NCBI GenBank assembly: GCA_017467905.1 | Contig: JAFUKD010000005.1 | Span: 1 to 64,000 of the forward strand | Source of the DNA: Phascolarctobacterium sp. | Lineage (GTDB): Bacteria; Bacillota; Negativicutes; Acidaminococcales; Acidaminococcaceae | Reading direction: 5' to 3' | DNA length: 64,000 nt | Shown here: positions 8,852 to 17,500 of the stretch, piece after piece | Layout of the letters: each line of letters opens with the position of its first letter | How positions within the stretch are numbered: position 1 is the stretch's first letter | Translations under genes and position numbers: made by a program | Notes under the pieces: model-generated | What the model saw: only the letters and a program-made list of their open reading frames with translations | What the model was told of the DNA's origin: nothing | Database searches by the model: none

Positions 8852-10135
8852 ATGCCATCTGTAGTAGTATTAGGCGCTCAATGGGGAGATGAAGGTAAGG
8901 GTAAAATCGTAGATTATTTGGCGCAACAAGCTGATGCTGTTGTACGTTATTCCGGTGGGTCCAATGCGGGACATACGGTTGTGGTAAAGGATGTTGCCTA
9001 CAAATTACGCTTGTTGCCATCAGGTGTGCTGTTCCCGGAAAAAATAAATATTTTAGGAAATGGTGTAGTAATTTATCCTAAAGTTGTGCTGGAAGAAATT
9101 GCCGAAATGAAGGAGAAGGGAATTACCTGCGATAATTTAATGATTTCTGACCGCGCCCATGTAGTTTTACCCTACCATTTAAAATTGGATGAGCTGCAGG
9201 AGGAAGCCTTGGGTAGCAGTAAAATAGGAACAACCAAAAGTGGCATTGGACCCTGTTATATGGATAAGGTTGCTCGTGTTGGGATTCGTGTCTGCGATTT
9301 GCTGGAACCGGAAATTTTTGCGGCTAAGCTCAAGACCAACCTTACTGCTAAAAACGAAATGCTCACTAAGATTTACGGAGCAGAACCTTTCAATTATGAA
9401 GAAGTACTTGCTGAATACCTGCATTACGCTGAAAAGCTGCGTCCCTATGTAACAGATACAGGAGTGATTTTGGACAATCTCTTTGCTGATAAGAAGAAGG
9501 TGCTTTTTGAAGGTGCTCAGGCTACTTTTCTTGATATAGACCATGGTACTTATCCATATGTTACCAGTTCAAATCCGACTGGTGGTAATGCTTGTACTGG
9601 TAGCGGGATTGGACCTAAAAGCATTGATCATGTTGTTGGCGTAGTTAAGGCTTATACTACTCGTGTAGGAGAGGGTCCGTTTGTTACAGAGCTTTTTGAT
9701 GCAGACGGGAACCATTTACGAGAAAAGGGACATGAATACGGAACGGTGACCGGTCGTCCACGTCGTTGTGGTTGGCTGGATGGCTTTATGCTACGTTACA
9801 GCGCTCGCGTAAATAGCTTGGATTATCTTGCGATAACTCGTTTGGATATTTTGGATGGCTTGCCTAAAATTAAAATGTGCGTTGGCTATAGGTATCAAGG
9901 TCAGGAATTGGAGCGTATTCCAGCCAGCTTGAACATTCTTTCCCAAGTGGAACCCATCTACGAAGAATTTGAAGGCTGGTTGACAGATATAAGTGGTGCT
10001 CGTAAATATGAGGAACTGCCTGCTAACGCAAGAAAATATTTAGAATGCCTTAGCGAAGTTGCAGGCGTGAAGCTTGGTATGATTTCAGTCGGTCCCAATC
10101 GCGAGCAGACCATTGTTTTAAAAGAGTTGTTATAA
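8852..10135 (+). CDS. purA: Adenylosuccinate synthetase
   Basis: Converts IMP and aspartate to adenylosuccinate with GTP. The family N-terminus MPSVVVLGAQWGDEGKGK begins at 8852, where a GAGGGAG site lies 9 nt upstream. An in-frame GTG at 8843 would overlap that site and is not used here. This gives 427 residues, the normal length. The GTP loop, the GTYPYVTSSNP stretch and the VKAYTTRVGEGPF stretch are all present. Cotranscribed with purB and closed by a terminator at 10226. Confidence 0.97.
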   Translation: MPSVVVLGAQWGDEGKGKIVDYLAQQADAVVRYSGGSNAGHTVVVKDVAYKLRLLPSGVLFPEKINILGNGVVIYPKVVLEEIAEMKEKGITCDNLMISDRAHVVLPYHLKLDELQEEALGSSKIGTTKSGIGPCYMDKVARVGIRVCDLLEPEIFAAKLKTNLTAKNEMLTKIYGAEPFNYEEVLAEYLHYAEKLRPYVTDTGVILDNLFADKKKVLFEGAQATFLDIDHGTYPYVTSSNPTGGNACTGSGIGPKSIDHVVGVVKAYTTRVGEGPFVTELFDADGNHLREKGHEYGTVTGRPRRCGWLDGFMLRYSARVNSLDYLAITRLDILDGLPKIKMCVGYRYQGQELERIPASLNILSQVEPIYEEFEGWLTDISGARKYEELPANARKYLECLSEVAGVKLGMISVGPNREQTIVLKELL

Positions 10136-10225
10136 AAAATAGAGGGCGTCTCCTTTTGATGAATACCGATAAGGAAGTATTAAGAGCAAACCAACTTAAC
10201 TGCTGACAGACAGGTTGCAACAGAA

Positions 10226-10264
10226 AACGGGTAGGAAGTCAAACAACTTCTTGCCCGTTTTTTC
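10226..10264 (+). terminator. Terminator after purA
   Basis: A 14-bp stem with two G-U pairs (10226-10239 with 10246-10259) followed by six T. Confidence 0.88.
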
Positions 10265-10391
10265 TGCGCCTTGTGGAACGATAGAACGGCGTTTTGACGC
10301 TTTCGAGGGATTATCCCACTTCTACGCTTTGGAAGCCACTTATATTAAGGCTTTTTGCTCCCCTAAATGTCCACGCTGAAGGAGCGAAATG

Positions 10392-10484
10392 TTACGCAAT
10401 AGAACGCCATTTTTGCAGGGCGGTTTTGCAAAAACAATTGAAAGTACACTCGATACGTTTTTGATACTGCTCCGTAAAGGTCAT
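10392..10484 (-). pseudogene. Truncated 30-codon ORF, possible conjugative-element sigma-like remnant
   Basis: On the minus strand, GGAGG and GGGGGTG precede an ATG at 10484. The 30 residues begin MTFTEQYQKRIECTF and continue with FCKTALQKW before a stop. The spacing of aromatic, Arg-Ile-Glu and Phe-Cys-Lys residues recalls the N-terminus of the small sigma-like ORFs of Tn916-type elements, which are about 140 residues long. If so, it is broken after about one fifth of its length. The resemblance was judged by eye and is weak evidence. Confidence 0.3.
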
Positions 10485-10524
10485 TCAATTCACCCCCTTT
10501 CCTCCCGACAATGGGGTGATATAG

Positions 10525-10561
10525 CAAACACCCATACAGCACAAAACTGTACGGGTGTTTG
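10525..10561 (-). promoter_or_regulatory. Strong hairpin upstream of the truncated ORF
   Basis: CAAACACCC-A-TACAG (10525-10539) pairs with CTGTA-C-GGGTGTTTG (10547-10561), a 14-bp stem with one mismatch. Read on the minus strand it lies about 40 nt before the start of the truncated ORF and could be a leader hairpin of the former element. Confidence 0.5.
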
Positions 10562-10667
10562 AACAAAACGAATTGATAAAGGACGTTATGTGATTTGTGT
10601 GTTCATACTAATAGGTAGGAAGTCCCCACAATGGAACGATGCTTTTTTTGACCGTAGGTTAAGGCGC

Positions 10668-11501
10668 TTATTCTGGCTTACGAGCAATAAGAATATTCAT
10701 GCAATGACTGTGTGGCGTATTACCGCTTGAGCATTCAAATTCTTTCTCTTGAAATACAGGAACATACCAATCAGCATAGAGGCGTAAAAGCTCACCGCTG
10801 TACCAGGTATCATCATCACCATCAGAATCCGGTGGCACTGGAATATAGGGTTTTTGTACAAATACGTTGAATGCATTGAAACCACCTGGAACTGTATGTT
10901 CACGATAATCTTCAAACAATTCATTTCGCCATTCTGGAAGAATGTGATGGATAACTCCGGAACTATAAATGACATCATAGTTTTCATTGATACGAAAGTG
11001 TTTGAGATCAGCTTGAAAATAACGCACATGCACGTTATTAGCCTCTGCCAATAGTCGGGCTTTCTCCAGTCCTGCTTCCGTCACATCAAGAGCAGTCACT
11101 TCAAATCCGTTTCGCGCAAAAAATACCGCGTCCCGGCCTTCGCCACATCCAATTTCTAGCAACTTCATAGGGCGCGTGGGATAAGTCAATTTTAGCACTT
11201 CCTGCGCCAGCGCATTAGGCTTGATACCCCAGTAAAAGCCATCTGTACGGTAACGCTGTTCGTAAGGGGATAAGCCTGCATAATTCGGCACAAATCCTAT
11301 GAGCATGTCTACGCTGGTATCCAGTGTTGCTGCAATAATTGGTAACAGCAACGTATCTGGTATAGCTTGACCCGTTTCCCACTTGCTCACCGCCTGTGTG
11401 CTTATATTAAGTTGTGCAGCCAGCGTTTCCTGTGTCATATGCATCGCCTTGCGTAGCCTAAAGATGTTTTGTCCCAATGTGTTTTCTGATTTTTTCTTCA
11501 T
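10668..11501 (-). CDS. HTH (Xre) - class I SAM methyltransferase fusion protein
   Basis: 277 residues. Residues 10-68 are an Xre-type helix-turn-helix (LRKAMHMTQETLAAQLNIS, then QAVSKWETG). Residues from about 110 form a SAM methyltransferase with LEIGCGEGRD (115-124) and an acidic strand-2 residue in VTALDVTEAG, similar in style to TehB/UbiE-like enzymes. It may be a regulator that senses SAM or methylates a small molecule; the substrate cannot be told. GGAG lies 6-9 nt before the ATG on the minus strand. It stands alone beside mobile-element debris, so horizontal gain is plausible. Confidence 0.75.
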   Translation of the reverse strand: MKKKSENTLGQNIFRLRKAMHMTQETLAAQLNISTQAVSKWETGQAIPDTLLLPIIAATLDTSVDMLIGFVPNYAGLSPYEQRYRTDGFYWGIKPNALAQEVLKLTYPTRPMKLLEIGCGEGRDAVFFARNGFEVTALDVTEAGLEKARLLAEANNVHVRYFQADLKHFRINENYDVIYSSGVIHHILPEWRNELFEDYREHTVPGGFNAFNVFVQKPYIPVPPDSDGDDDTWYSGELLRLYADWYVPVFQEKEFECSSGNTPHSHCMNILIARKPE

Positions 11502-11544
11502 ATGTATTCTCCGTTTCTAATAACAACTACTTCATCGCTACCCC

Positions 11545-11553
11545 ATTATACCA
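11545..11553 (-). promoter_or_regulatory. Extended -10 promoter of the HTH-methyltransferase gene
   Basis: On the minus strand TGgTATAAT (complement of 11545-11553) lies about 45 nt before the start codon. No good -35 is visible. Confidence 0.5.
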
Positions 11554-11907
11554 AAGTTGCGAATGTTTCGGTATGGAGTAGCTATGGAAATAGGGAACGA
11601 TTTTCAACCAGCGGTTGATTAAATCGATATTGCGCTAAAAAAGAAATACAAATTGCTATGATAGTACAACGCTATTGGAACTAGAACGGACAAAGTTAAA
11701 GCCCTGCCTTTTTGTGCTTATCTGCAACAAATCACCTTTTTTCGATTGGATATTGAGTATAGGGACAAGCATATTTTTTGAAGATATTGTTGGGGGAGGA
11801 AGGATTCTCTAGATTTTATTAAAGTATTATAAAATGTAAATTTGTTTACAAGAAAAACTCTTATAAACTTTTTTACGAGCAAAAAATAAAAAATATACAA
11901 TTTTTTG

Positions 11908-11935
11908 TTGACATATAAAAAAATAAGAGTAAAAT
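11908..11935 (+). promoter_or_regulatory. Promoter of the sulfur amino-acid operon
   Basis: Consensus TTGACA at 11908-11913 and TAAAAT at 11930-11935, 16 bp apart, in a very AT-rich stretch. The start would be near 11942, about 50 nt before the leader peptide. The remaining spacer 11554-11907 shows no gene; it holds a small hairpin (CAACC-AGC-GGTTG, 11606-11618). Confidence 0.75.
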
Positions 11936-11991
11936 AACACTCAAGCAATTCATATTAATAAAATATGGATTAAAAAGAAGGAGATGAAATT

Positions 11992-12084
11992 ATGAGACAG
12001 TATGCATTGGCAGCTAACAACATCATGTGTAAAATGCAAGCACAAGAAATGTGCTGTTCTTGTTGTGCGCAATTTTATATGTGA
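11992..12084 (+). CDS. Cysteine-rich leader peptide (30 aa)
   Basis: A 30-codon ORF with a strong ribosome-binding site (AAGAAGGAG, 11975-11983). It carries five Cys codons, four in a run ending MCCSCC at codons 20-25, plus four internal or terminal Met. It precedes an antiterminator and terminator pair and an operon for cyst(e)ine or methionine transport and metabolism. This is the layout of a classical attenuation leader: ribosome stalling at the Cys codons when Cys-tRNA is scarce would favour read-through. Function is inferred from architecture; no homologue was searched. Confidence 0.75.
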   Translation: MRQYALAANNIMCKMQAQEMCCSCCAQFYM

Positions 12085-12097
12085 TAAAAATATGGAT

Positions 12098-12126
12098 GCC
12101 TGAATTTAATAAGTAATTCTGCAGGC
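12098..12126 (+). promoter_or_regulatory. Putative antiterminator hairpin
   Basis: GCCTGAATT (12098-12106) can pair with AATTC..CAGGC (12116-12126) with a small bulge. The 3' arm is the 5' arm of the terminator at 12122, so the two structures exclude each other. A competing segment within the Cys codons could not be identified with confidence. Confidence 0.55.
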
Positions 12127-12143
12127 CATAGGCCTGTTTTTTT
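12122..12143 (+). terminator. Leader terminator (attenuator) of the sulfur operon
   Basis: CAGGCC (12122-12127), a 3-nt loop, GGCCTG (12131-12136), then seven T. It lies between the leader peptide and the first structural gene, so it must be overcome for operon expression. Confidence 0.85.
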
Positions 12144-12176
12144 ATGCAAAATCTCACTGTGAAAGGATGAAAGAAA

Positions 12177-13175
12177 ATGGCACAAAGTAAAAAAGAATTA
12201 GTTTTAGCAGCGTTGAACAATAAACCGGTTGATAGAGTTCCTGTAGGTTTTTGGTTTCATTTTACTGAAGTTGCAGAACGTCAGTTAGGTTTAGAAAACA
12301 AAGAGATAGTTGAAAGAAACATTAAAGGACATTTTGCTTTTTACGATAATTTCAAACCCGATTTCGTAAAAATTATGAGCGACGGTTATTTTGGTTATCC
12401 TAATGAAAATTTGCGTAATGTAAAAAGCTTGGCAGATATTGGAGAAATTAAACCTCTTGGCGCAGAACATCCATGGATTAAAGAACAAGTACGATTAGTA
12501 AAAACTTTGAATGATAAATTTGGTGACGAAGTTCTAACATTCTATAATATTTTTGCTCCAGTTAAGTACTTCCGCCTGTTACAAAAAGAAAATGAAAACG
12601 CAGTGGTAGCAAAGCTGATTGCTGAAAACAAAGAAGCCTTCAAAAAAGTTTTGGATGTAATTGCAGAAGACGTTGCAACTTTGAGTAAGCTGGTTATCAC
12701 CGAAGGTAAGGCAACGGGTATCTATTTTAGCGTACAAAATATTCCAGAGCCTTCAATTACAAAAGATGTTTACACAGAAATCATTGCTCCTGGTGAAAAG
12801 GCAATCTTAGCCGCAGCCAACTCTGTTAGCGAAAATAATATTCTGCATATTTGCGGCTTCCATGGTAATCGTAACGATGTTACTTGGTACACTGATTACG
12901 ATGCAAAGGCAGTGAACTGGGCTGTTAATGTCGAAGGAGTTTCCTTAACGGAAGGCAAGAATATTTTTACAGGCAAGGCCTTGATTGGTGGCTTTGATAA
13001 TACAGAAACAGGCTTCTTGTACAGTGGTACTAAAGAACAGGTAGAAGCATTTACCGAAGGCTTGATTAAAGGTGCTGGTAAGGAAGGTATTATCTTGGGT
13101 GCGGATTGCACTGTTCCTAATGATATAGAGCTGCAACGTTTAGAATGGGTGCGTAGTAAAGCTGCAAGCCTATAA
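12177..13175 (+). CDS. Uroporphyrinogen decarboxylase-family protein, zinc-thiol methyltransferase-like
   Basis: 332 residues of the URO-D/MtaA superfamily, with the N-terminal KKELVLAALNNKPVDRVPV pattern. It has the His224-x-Cys226 ... Cys311 pattern (HICGFHG; GADCTVP), which in MtaA/MtbA/CmuA methyltransferases binds zinc and activates a thiol acceptor. True HemE does not carry this zinc pattern, so haem synthesis is unlikely. As first gene of a Cys/Met uptake and lyase operon, it may move methyl groups to or from a sulfur compound. The substrate is unknown, and no corrinoid-protein gene is nearby. Confidence 0.75.
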   Translation: MAQSKKELVLAALNNKPVDRVPVGFWFHFTEVAERQLGLENKEIVERNIKGHFAFYDNFKPDFVKIMSDGYFGYPNENLRNVKSLADIGEIKPLGAEHPWIKEQVRLVKTLNDKFGDEVLTFYNIFAPVKYFRLLQKENENAVVAKLIAENKEAFKKVLDVIAEDVATLSKLVITEGKATGIYFSVQNIPEPSITKDVYTEIIAPGEKAILAAANSVSENNILHICGFHGNRNDVTWYTDYDAKAVNWAVNVEGVSLTEGKNIFTGKALIGGFDNTETGFLYSGTKEQVEAFTEGLIKGAGKEGIILGADCTVPNDIELQRLEWVRSKAASL

Positions 13176-13229
13176 TTTTTTTAAAACTAAAGCATAGTAA
13201 AATGGTCTTGTATTTTAGGGGTGATTGAT

Positions 13230-14114
13230 ATGTTAGCTAAACTTTTGAATAATAATTGGAAGAAACTTTTAGGTGTTACTGCGTTGAGTGTAGTTACTGC
13301 CTTTGCCATAGCTGGCTGCGGTGGCAGTGATAAACCTGCTGATAATGGCAAGAAGGTTGTAACCGTAGCACACCGTTTTGATTACGTTCCCTACTGCTAT
13401 GTTAATGAACAAAACAAACCAGATGGCTTTGAGGTTGCGGTACTACAAGAGGTAAGCAAAAAATTACCTAATTATGAATTTAAATATGTTGCAACTTCTG
13501 ATGACGACTTGCTCATTGGAGTGCAAAGCGGTAAATATAATGTTGGTGTCAAAGGCTCCTGGTATACTAAGGCACGCAAAGATAAATTTATTTTCCCTAA
13601 GAATTACATAGCGGCAAGTGTTATTGGCATTACCTTCCGTGCGGAAGATGCCGATAAGATTTCTGACCTGGCAAGCTTTGCCAAATTTAGCGGTAAACTG
13701 GTTCCAATAGCTCCGCAAAATGCACAATACGCAGTTGTAGAGCAATATAACAGGGAAAATCCTGACAATCAAATTAAATTATTGCCATCTGAAAACTTTA
13801 AGGTTGCCGACGCTTACACCTGGGTTTTGGAAGGACGTTACGATGCATACTTAAATATTGAGCTGAATCATTATAATAATGTAGTTAAAGAGACCGGTAA
13901 GTATCATAAATACGCAGATAAATTAGCGTATGCACGTCACATGGCAATACCTACTTATCCCTTGTTCAATAAAAAGGATGCTCAATTTGCTGCAGATTAT
14001 GACAAAGCCATTGAAGAGCTGCGTAAAGAAGGCAAAATCTTAGAGCTGGAAAACAAGTATTTTGGTGAAGATATCTTTAAATATGTCAAGGGTGACGGAA
14101 GGATAGAAAAATAA
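13230..14114 (+). CDS. Amino-acid ABC transporter substrate-binding lipoprotein
   Basis: Extracytoplasmic binding protein of the polar amino-acid family (SBP family 3), 294 residues. The signal peptide ends in a lipobox (AIAGC at about residues 25-29) followed by a Gly/Ser/Asp linker. The start at 13230 has AGGGGTG 6 nt upstream; the GTG at 13221 overlaps that site. The operon context (Cys leader, two sulfur-lyase genes) points to cystine or methionine-related ligands; the fold alone does not prove it. Confidence 0.85.
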   Translation: MLAKLLNNNWKKLLGVTALSVVTAFAIAGCGGSDKPADNGKKVVTVAHRFDYVPYCYVNEQNKPDGFEVAVLQEVSKKLPNYEFKYVATSDDDLLIGVQSGKYNVGVKGSWYTKARKDKFIFPKNYIAASVIGITFRAEDADKISDLASFAKFSGKLVPIAPQNAQYAVVEQYNRENPDNQIKLLPSENFKVADAYTWVLEGRYDAYLNIELNHYNNVVKETGKYHKYADKLAYARHMAIPTYPLFNKKDAQFAADYDKAIEELRKEGKILELENKYFGEDIFKYVKGDGRIEK

Positions 14115-14132
14115 TTTGAGGAAGTGTTAGCA

Positions 14133-14834
14133 ATGAGACCATTTGAACCGCATTTGATACCGGATTTTATGTTGGATATATTACCTTATCTAAGCGTAAC
14201 CTTGGGAGTTACTTTGGCAACGGTTATTTTTGGGTGTGTGCTTGGAGGTATCATTGCTTATTTAAAATTATATGGGAACAAGCTGCAACGCTTGCTGGCT
14301 AATGCCTATACTTATAGCATGCGCTGCACACCATCTATAATTTTACTCTTCATAGTATTTTACGGGTTACCCAAATTTCTTATTGAAATGTTTGATTACG
14401 ACATCAATGATTTTAACAGGGCATTCTTCGTAATCATTACATTTACCCTTTTGTTCGCAGCAAATATATCCGAAATTATGCGCGCTGCTTATATTGCTGT
14501 GGATAGAGGGCAGTATGAAGCTGCTGTAAGCGTGGGCATGAGTTCTTGGCAGGCTCACTATCGTATTGTTTTTCCTCAAGCTGCTGTAATTGCCTTACCT
14601 AATTTTGGAAATTCTCTTCTGAATTTATTGAAGGAAGGTTCTTTGGCATATACTGTTGGCTTAGTTGACTTGTTAGGAGCCGGAGAGTTAATTGTGGCTC
14701 GCGCTTACGGTGCTTCTGCTTTGGAAGTGTACATTGCTGTAGGCTTAATTTACTATGGCATTGCTGTTGCACTGGAAAAAATATGCTTGCATTTGGAAGA
14801 ACGTTTTTCTCCACAAAAGATAGTTAAGGTATAG
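14133..14834 (+). CDS. Amino-acid ABC transporter permease 1
   Basis: Inner-membrane permease of the HisM/GlnP type, 233 residues with about five membrane segments. The EAA loop that contacts the ATPase is visible (YEAAVSVGMSSWQAHYRIVF). Start chosen at 14133, since GAGGAAG lies just upstream and the GTG at 14124 overlaps it. Followed by its paralogue, so the channel is probably a heterodimer. Confidence 0.9.
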   Translation: MRPFEPHLIPDFMLDILPYLSVTLGVTLATVIFGCVLGGIIAYLKLYGNKLQRLLANAYTYSMRCTPSIILLFIVFYGLPKFLIEMFDYDINDFNRAFFVIITFTLLFAANISEIMRAAYIAVDRGQYEAAVSVGMSSWQAHYRIVFPQAAVIALPNFGNSLLNLLKEGSLAYTVGLVDLLGAGELIVARAYGASALEVYIAVGLIYYGIAVALEKICLHLEERFSPQKIVKV

Positions 14835-14846
14835 GAGGTATGCAGG

Positions 14847-15560
14847 ATGGAACTGAATTATGAATTTATGGCAGATACCTTCTTTAAACTCTTTCATGCA
14901 TTACCGGTTACTCTGTCCATAACTTTTGTGGCATTGCTGGCTGCAACTCCAATTGCCTTCTTACTGGCACTAGCAAGAATAAAAAAGATTAAATACTTAC
15001 AGTTGCCGATAAAGTTGTACATATCTTTGGTAAGAGGTGTTCCCATGATTGTCCAGATACTGGTTATCTACAGCCTATTGCCAAGCTTACTCAACTATTT
15101 ATTCAAGGAGCTGAACATCAGCTACAATATTTTTGATTTAAACACAATTTGGTACGCATATATAATTTTTACTCTTAGCACTTGCGCTATGTTAACGGAA
15201 GTTTTTCGCAGCGCTTTACAGAGCATTGACCGTGGACAGCTGGAGGCAGGTTACTCTGTGGGAATGAGTACCTGGAGAATTTATTTGCGTATCATTATTC
15301 CACAAGCTTTGGTGGTTGCGTTGCCAAGCTTATGCAATATTACTGTTAGTATTATCAAGAATACTTCCCTGGTATTCATGATGGCAGTTAAGGACATAAC
15401 TGCTGTGGGAAAGATTGCTGCTTCTTATGGTTATAACTACATTGAAGCTTATATAGATGTTTTTGTAGTTTACATTATAATTTGCTCCGTAGTCCAAATC
15501 TTATTCAACGTTCTCGAAAAGAGCTTTGGTCGTTTTCGTCAGCGTGTTTTAAGCAACTGA
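14847..15560 (+). CDS. Amino-acid ABC transporter permease 2
   Basis: 237 residues, related to the preceding permease, with the coupling loop LEAGYSVGMSTWRIYLRI and five or so hydrophobic segments. AGGAGG precedes the ATG. It would pair with permease 1 and the ATPase that begins 9 bp downstream. Confidence 0.9.
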   Translation: MELNYEFMADTFFKLFHALPVTLSITFVALLAATPIAFLLALARIKKIKYLQLPIKLYISLVRGVPMIVQILVIYSLLPSLLNYLFKELNISYNIFDLNTIWYAYIIFTLSTCAMLTEVFRSALQSIDRGQLEAGYSVGMSTWRIYLRIIIPQALVVALPSLCNITVSIIKNTSLVFMMAVKDITAVGKIAASYGYNYIEAYIDVFVVYIIICSVVQILFNVLEKSFGRFRQRVLSN

Positions 15561-15569
15561 GGTGGGAAT

Positions 15570-16322
15570 ATGTTAAAGGTAACCAATATTAAAAAGGCTT
15601 TTAAAGACAACAAGGTTCTTAAAGGCGTGGATATAGAAGTAAATAAAGGGGACGTTGTTGTAATACTTGGTGTTAGCGGCAGTGGTAAGACTACTTTGCT
15701 ACGCTGCATAAATTTTTTGGAGAAGGCAGATAGTGGTCAGCTGGATTTTGACGAGCAGCATATTGATTACGCCAAGGTAACCGATAAGGAAATCAATGCT
15801 ATTCGTAAGAAGACTGCCTTTGTTTTTCAAAATTATAATTTGTTTAACAATAAGACTGCTTTGGAGAACGTAACTGAGGGTTTAATTTATGGAAGGAATG
15901 TTCCCCAAAGCGAAGCTGTTAGCTTAGCTAAGAAGGCACTCGATAAAGTAGGACTTTCTGAACGGTATGACTATTACCCCAGCCAATTGAGCGGCGGTCA
16001 GCAGCAACGTGTGGGTATCGCACGGGCTATTGCCATTGAACCGGAGGTTATTCTTTTTGATGAGCCTACCTCTGCTTTAGACCCGGAGCTTATAGGCGAA
16101 GTTTTGGGAGTAATAAAAAAGTTAGCAGAAGAGGGGAAGACGATGGTTATTGTTACCCACGAGATGCAGTTTGCCAAGGAGGTTGCTACTCATGCTATCT
16201 TTATGGATGACGGCGTTATTGTGGAGCAAGGTAAACCGGAAAAGATTTTTACTAATCCTGAAGAAGAGCGTACAAGAAAATTTTTGCGTCGCATTCTTCC
16301 TGAATCAGAATATATTATTTAA
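15570..16322 (+). CDS. Amino-acid ABC transporter ATPase
   Basis: 250-residue ATPase of the GlnQ/HisP group. Walker [10 protein letters not shown] (about 34-42), signature LSGGQQQR, Walker [13 protein letters not shown] and the switch His in VTHEM are all intact. It powers the two preceding permeases. Confidence 0.95.
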   Translation: MLKVTNIKKAFKDNKVLKGVDIEVNKGDVVVILGVSGSGKTTLLRCINFLEKADSGQLDFDEQHIDYAKVTDKEINAIRKKTAFVFQNYNLFNNKTALENVTEGLIYGRNVPQSEAVSLAKKALDKVGLSERYDYYPSQLSGGQQQRVGIARAIAIEPEVILFDEPTSALDPELIGEVLGVIKKLAEEGKTMVIVTHEMQFAKEVATHAIFMDDGVIVEQGKPEKIFTNPEEERTRKFLRRILPESEYII

Positions 16323-16351
16323 AACTAAGCTGAACATGAGGGGGAGTTATT

Positions 16352-17491
16352 ATGGAATTTGCAACAAAATGTATTCACGCTATGGGGGAGAATGATTATA
16401 CGGGTTCTATTACCGCTCCCATATATATTTCTTCGACATTTGCGCATCCCAAGCTGGGAGATACTACTGGCTTTAACTATACTCGTGAATCTAATCCAAC
16501 TCGCGAGCGCTTGGAAAAGCTTATGACTGAATTAGAAGGTGGCGTGGATGCACTTGCCTTTGCTTCTGGTATGGCAGCGATCGATACGGTGATGAACTTG
16601 TTTGCTCCGGGAGAGCATATCGTTACGGGAGATGATTTGTACGGAGGTTCCTTCCGTCTGTTTCGTAGTATCAATGCCAAAAATGGTGTAGAGTTTACTT
16701 CGGTACATACCTCCAGTATCGAGGATATTATTAGAGCCATTCGCCCAAACAGTAGGGCAATCTTTTTGGAAACACCCACCAATCCCATGATGGAGGTTTC
16801 TGATTTGCGCGCCATCTGCAGGGTTGCCAAGGCAAATAAGCTACTGGTAATTGTGGACAATACTTTCTTGACACCTTATTTCCAAAAGCCCTTGGAGCTG
16901 GGAGCTGACATTGTTATTCATAGCGGCACCAAGTATTTGTGCGGTCACAATGATGTGCTGGCAGGCTTTACTGTTACCAATAACAAGGAGCTTGCTGAAA
17001 AATTACGATTGCTATATAAAACTACAGGCGCCTGTTTGGGCGCATTAGATGCATGGCTTGTTATTCGCGGTATTAAGACCTTGCACTTACGAATGGAAAA
17101 GCATCAGGAAAATGCTTTGGCTATTGCACAATGGTTAAAGAGCCAACCAAAGGTAAATAGAGTATTATATCCTGGCTTGCCTGAGCATCCCGGTTATGTA
17201 GAAAACTGTTTACAGGCAAGTGGTTTTGGTGGGATGATTTCTTTTAGCGTGGATACACCGGAAACAGCACGCCAAATTTTAGAAGGGGTGAAGGTGATTC
17301 AGTTTGCTGAAAGCCTTGGCGGTACAGAAAGCTTGATTACTTATCCCATACGTCAAACCCACGCTGATTTGCCACCTGAAGAATGTAAGGAGAAAGGTAT
17401 TACAGATTGCCTGCTGCGCCTTTCTGTTGGCATTGAAGATAAAAAGGATTTAATTGCAGATTTAGAGCAGGCTTTTGCTAAGGCGAAGTAA
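16352..17491 (+). CDS. Cys/Met metabolism PLP enzyme (cystathionine gamma-lyase or methionine gamma-lyase type)
   Basis: 379 residues of the trans-sulfuration PLP family. The Schiff-base lysine is Lys194 in SGTKYLCGH; YTRESNPTRERLE and ASGMAAI are typical. The family covers cystathionine gamma-synthase, gamma-lyase, beta-lyase and methionine gamma-lyase, which cannot be separated by eye. GGGGGAG precedes the ATG. Being in an uptake operon beside a MalY-type lyase favours degradation or interconversion of imported sulfur amino acids. Confidence 0.85.
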   Translation: MEFATKCIHAMGENDYTGSITAPIYISSTFAHPKLGDTTGFNYTRESNPTRERLEKLMTELEGGVDALAFASGMAAIDTVMNLFAPGEHIVTGDDLYGGSFRLFRSINAKNGVEFTSVHTSSIEDIIRAIRPNSRAIFLETPTNPMMEVSDLRAICRVAKANKLLVIVDNTFLTPYFQKPLELGADIVIHSGTKYLCGHNDVLAGFTVTNNKELAEKLRLLYKTTGACLGALDAWLVIRGIKTLHLRMEKHQENALAIAQWLKSQPKVNRVLYPGLPEHPGYVENCLQASGFGGMISFSVDTPETARQILEGVKVIQFAESLGGTESLITYPIRQTHADLPPEECKEKGITDCLLRLSVGIEDKKDLIADLEQAFAKAK

Positions 17492-17500
17492 GAGGTTTTT

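Larger units (their letters stand above)
10265..10667. repeat. Accessory spacer with probable mobile-element debris
   Basis: No intact gene. Two short motifs occur in the same order near each side of the patch: GTAGGAAGTC at 10231-10240 and 10615-10624, and TGGAACGAT at 10274-10282 and 10632-10640. Between them is a strong hairpin (10525-10561) and, on the minus strand, a short frame with an excellent ribosome-binding site (10392-10484). Layout and content suggest the remains of an inserted element. Confidence 0.4.
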
